The notes beneath the pieces were generated by a model that was not told the DNA's origin, ran no database searches, and was given only the letters and a program-made list of their open reading frames with translations. DNA of 64,000 nt from assembly GCF_000517085.1 (NCBI RefSeq), contig NZ_KI912107.1:4151980-4215979 (forward strand), given 5' to 3'. The translations under genes and the position numbers were made by a program. This DNA is from Saccharicrinis fermentans DSM 9555 = JCM 21142. GTDB taxonomy: Bacteria; Bacteroidota; Bacteroidia; Bacteroidales; Marinilabiliaceae. Shown here piece after piece: positions 62,068 to 64,000 of the stretch (position 1 is its first letter; each line of letters opens with the position of its first letter).

Positions 62068-64000
62068 ATGGAGTACCTATACCTTATAATTGTGATCTTG
62101 TTGTTACTGGGCGTTGTAGATCTGGTAGTCGGGGTTTCTAATGATGCCGTTAACTTCTTAAACGCAGCAATGGGTTCAAAAGTAGCCAAGAGGCATTATG
62201 TGTATTTGGTAGCAGGAGCCGGCTTACTCATTGGCGCGGGATTTTCAGGAGGAATGATGGAAGTAGCGCGCAAAGGAGTCTTTTACCCCGAACACTTTTA
62301 TTTAAATCAGCTACTCATGGTTTTTGTAGCGGTGATGATAGCCGATATATTATTGGTGGATTTATTTAACACCTTTGGTTTTCCCACATCTACTACCATC
62401 GCAATTGTATTCGAAATGCTGGGTGCTGCTTTGGCGATGGGGCTTTTAATCATCGGAGGAGATAATCCTGACAAGCTGATCATTGACGACCTTATAAATA
62501 CCCAACGCATATTTACCATCTTAGGAGGCATCGTCATATCCATCTTTTTGGCATTCATCACAGGTGCCATTGTTCAGTTTGTTACACGCGTAATATTTAC
62601 ATTCCAATATAAAAACCAATTTAAATTTTTATTTTCCGTTGCCGGTGCCGTTTCTCTGACCGCCATTGTTTTTTTATTGGCAAAACAAGATATTGCCTTT
62701 GCCAATCTTCTTTCTGGCGCCATGGATACATTTGTTCATGAGCATTTAGCTACCGTCTTAGCGATATTCTTTGCACTATCGTTATCCTTGTTTACAGTTC
62801 TTGCCTACGTTTTTAATGCGGACATACCCCGCATTGTTGTTTTCTGCGGAACATTTGCCCTCGCACTTTCTTTTGCAGCCAATGACCTAGTCAATTTCAT
62901 TGGAGTTCCTTTATCAGCGCTTGAAGGCATCCATATTTTTTCCGCTGAGGGGAGTGGTGATGCCAGCCATTTCTTAATGAATATTTGGGGTGATGGAATA
63001 TTGGCCAACACCTCTTGGCAAAAAGGTACGTATCGTTTTATTTATCTCGCTGCCGGTCTCATCATGGCCATCGCACTCTTCTACTCACGAAAAGCACGCA
63101 CGGTAACCAATACTGAATTATATTTGGGCAAACAGGAATCCGGACAAGAATCTTTTGAACCATCGCATCTATCAAAGCTTCTGGTTAGGATATTTTTAAC
63201 GCTATATACATACATACGCAATAAAATGCCCGAAAAAATCACTTCCTTTTTTTCACAGAGATATGAGCGCGATGCCGCACCAGCAATGACCGACGGCACC
63301 ACAACACCAGCTTTCTTTGACACTGTAAGGGCCAGCGTAAACCTGGTAGTAGCCAGTATTCTAATAGCCATTGGCACCTACCTTAGATTTCCGCTATCTA
63401 CCACCTTTGTGGTTTTCATGGTAGCCATGGGTACATCATTGGCCGATCAAGCTTGGGGACGCGAAAGTGCAGTATATAGGATATCCGGTGTGCTCTCTGT
63501 TTTGGGGGGATGGTTTATTACTGCCAGCGCTGGTTTTGTAGGAGCATTTGTGCTTACTGTATTTATCTGGTGGGGAGAGTTATATGCGGTTATACTACTC
63601 ACATTAATCATTCCCTATGTGTTGTACAAAACCAATGGCATACATAAAAAAGCACGCCTACAGCGCACTGAATTAAAAAGCGAAAGAAAGCAACAAATAG
63701 CCGATAACAAAGAAAATATGGCAGGCCTCGGAAGAGAACGAATTCGAAAACACATCCTAGAGACCTCAAAAATTTACATCTTAATCATACAAGGCTTTGT
63801 AGATGAGAATGTAAAACAGCTTAAAGAAACCTGCGAGAAGTCTAAATATCTGGAAAAAGTATCGAAAAACATCAAAGAAGATTTGTTTGAGACCTTCTCA
63901 AAGATGGATGCCGGGGCTTTTAATTCAAGCCACTATTTTATTCAGGCCATAGACTATCTGGGCGAGCTATCCAGCACCTTGAAACAAATTGCAGTTCCTA
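62068..64000 (+). CDS. Pit-family inorganic phosphate transporter with PhoU-like C-terminus (partial)
   Basis: Started at ATG 62068 and open for 644 codons to the window end, so it is truncated by the window. The PHO4 duplicated motif is present: VVGVSNDAVNFLNAAMG (about residues 20-36) and FAANDLVNFIGVPLSA (about 270), with FPTSTT (about 109) and FPLSTTFV (about 440) as the paired re-entrant regions. Around 10-12 membrane segments end near residue 520. The remaining part (IRKHILETSKIYILIIQG and onward) is soluble and helical and resembles a PhoU-like domain, as in fused Pit-PhoU proteins of Bacteroidota. It is divergent from PhoR/PhoB and probably controlled by it. Confidence 0.9.
   Translation, partial: MEYLYLIIVILLLLGVVDLVVGVSNDAVNFLNAAMGSKVAKRHYVYLVAGAGLLIGAGFSGGMMEVARKGVFYPEHFYLNQLLMVFVAVMIADILLVDLFNTFGFPTSTTIAIVFEMLGAALAMGLLIIGGDNPDKLIIDDLINTQRIFTILGGIVISIFLAFITGAIVQFVTRVIFTFQYKNQFKFLFSVAGAVSLTAIVFLLAKQDIAFANLLSGAMDTFVHEHLATVLAIFFALSLSLFTVLAYVFNADIPRIVVFCGTFALALSFAANDLVNFIGVPLSALEGIHIFSAEGSGDASHFLMNIWGDGILANTSWQKGTYRFIYLAAGLIMAIALFYSRKARTVTNTELYLGKQESGQESFEPSHLSKLLVRIFLTLYTYIRNKMPEKITSFFSQRYERDAAPAMTDGTTTPAFFDTVRASVNLVVASILIAIGTYLRFPLSTTFVVFMVAMGTSLADQAWGRESAVYRISGVLSVLGGWFITASAGFVGAFVLTVFIWWGELYAVILLTLIIPYVLYKTNGIHKKARLQRTELKSERKQQIADNKENMAGLGRERIRKHILETSKIYILIIQGFVDENVKQLKETCEKSKYLEKVSKNIKEDLFETFSKMDAGAFNSSHYFIQAIDYLGELSSTLKQIAVP

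Overview
The window looks like a chromosome segment of a marine or sediment Bacteroidota, most likely from the Marinilabiliales/Prolixibacteraceae neighbourhood (inferred from gene content, not from a search). The support is a SusC/SusD polysaccharide utilisation locus, a hybrid two-component sensor ending in an AraC domain, promoters of the TAnnTTTG type, no Shine-Dalgarno pattern, a large trigger factor, a membrane pyrophosphatase, and ISAon1- and IS66-type relics.

Layout. 1-4.9 kb: housekeeping genes (tatC end, lptB, tRNA-Leu(UAG), tig, clpP, clpX). 4.9-19.9 kb: a fructan utilisation locus. On the minus strand from susC run susC, susD, a GH32-like lipoprotein that has lost its catalytic residues, an active-looking GH32, two MFS transporters and a fructokinase. 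The divergent hybrid sensor has a periplasmic-binding-protein input domain, as in the fructose-sensing BT1754 of Bacteroides thetaiotaomicron. The proposed logic is: the surface proteins bind and cut fructan, SusCD imports the oligosaccharides, an MFS protein takes up fructose, fructokinase phosphorylates it, and the sensor switches the operon on through dyads in the susC/sensor gap. 19.9-33.9 kb: accessory genes (MBL hydrolase, cold-shock protein, two MORN-repeat secreted proteins, an HTH-membrane-PKD protein, a secreted FAD oxidoreductase with a partner bearing an FMN-attachment-like motif, a TPR-LuxR regulator) and two decayed glycosidase genes. 34.1-37.5 kb: two paralogous nucleoside-hydrolase-like secreted proteins around a kelch protein. 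37.6-50.8 kb: PLP dehydratase, membrane pyrophosphatase, Ca2+/cation antiporter, dnaG, flavin-binding protein, an SpmA/SpmB pair that looks like one gene split by a single-base frameshift, and two transglutaminase-like DUF3857 proteins, one without the catalytic Cys. 50.9-58.1 kb: a large lipoprotein, then a relic island (IS66 and ISAon1 fragments, a membrane glycosyltransferase-like gene, a HigBA-like toxin-antitoxin pair). 58.5-64 kb: tRNA(CAU), HAD phosphatase, SPOR lipoprotein, PhoB/PhoR-like pair and a divergent Pit-type phosphate transporter that runs off the window.

The least explained signal is a short coding-like module found immediately 5' of several unrelated genes (27949-28035 minus, 28248-28304 plus with a decayed tandem copy before it, 48817-48884 minus, 53512-53601 plus). 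Its peptide has a core resembling K-Q-N-N-G-Q-L...I-E-R-x-L-K-I and ends within a few bases of the next ATG, in frame or overlapping it. It behaves like a family of mobile or repeated leader peptides and may be an undescribed translational-coupling element.
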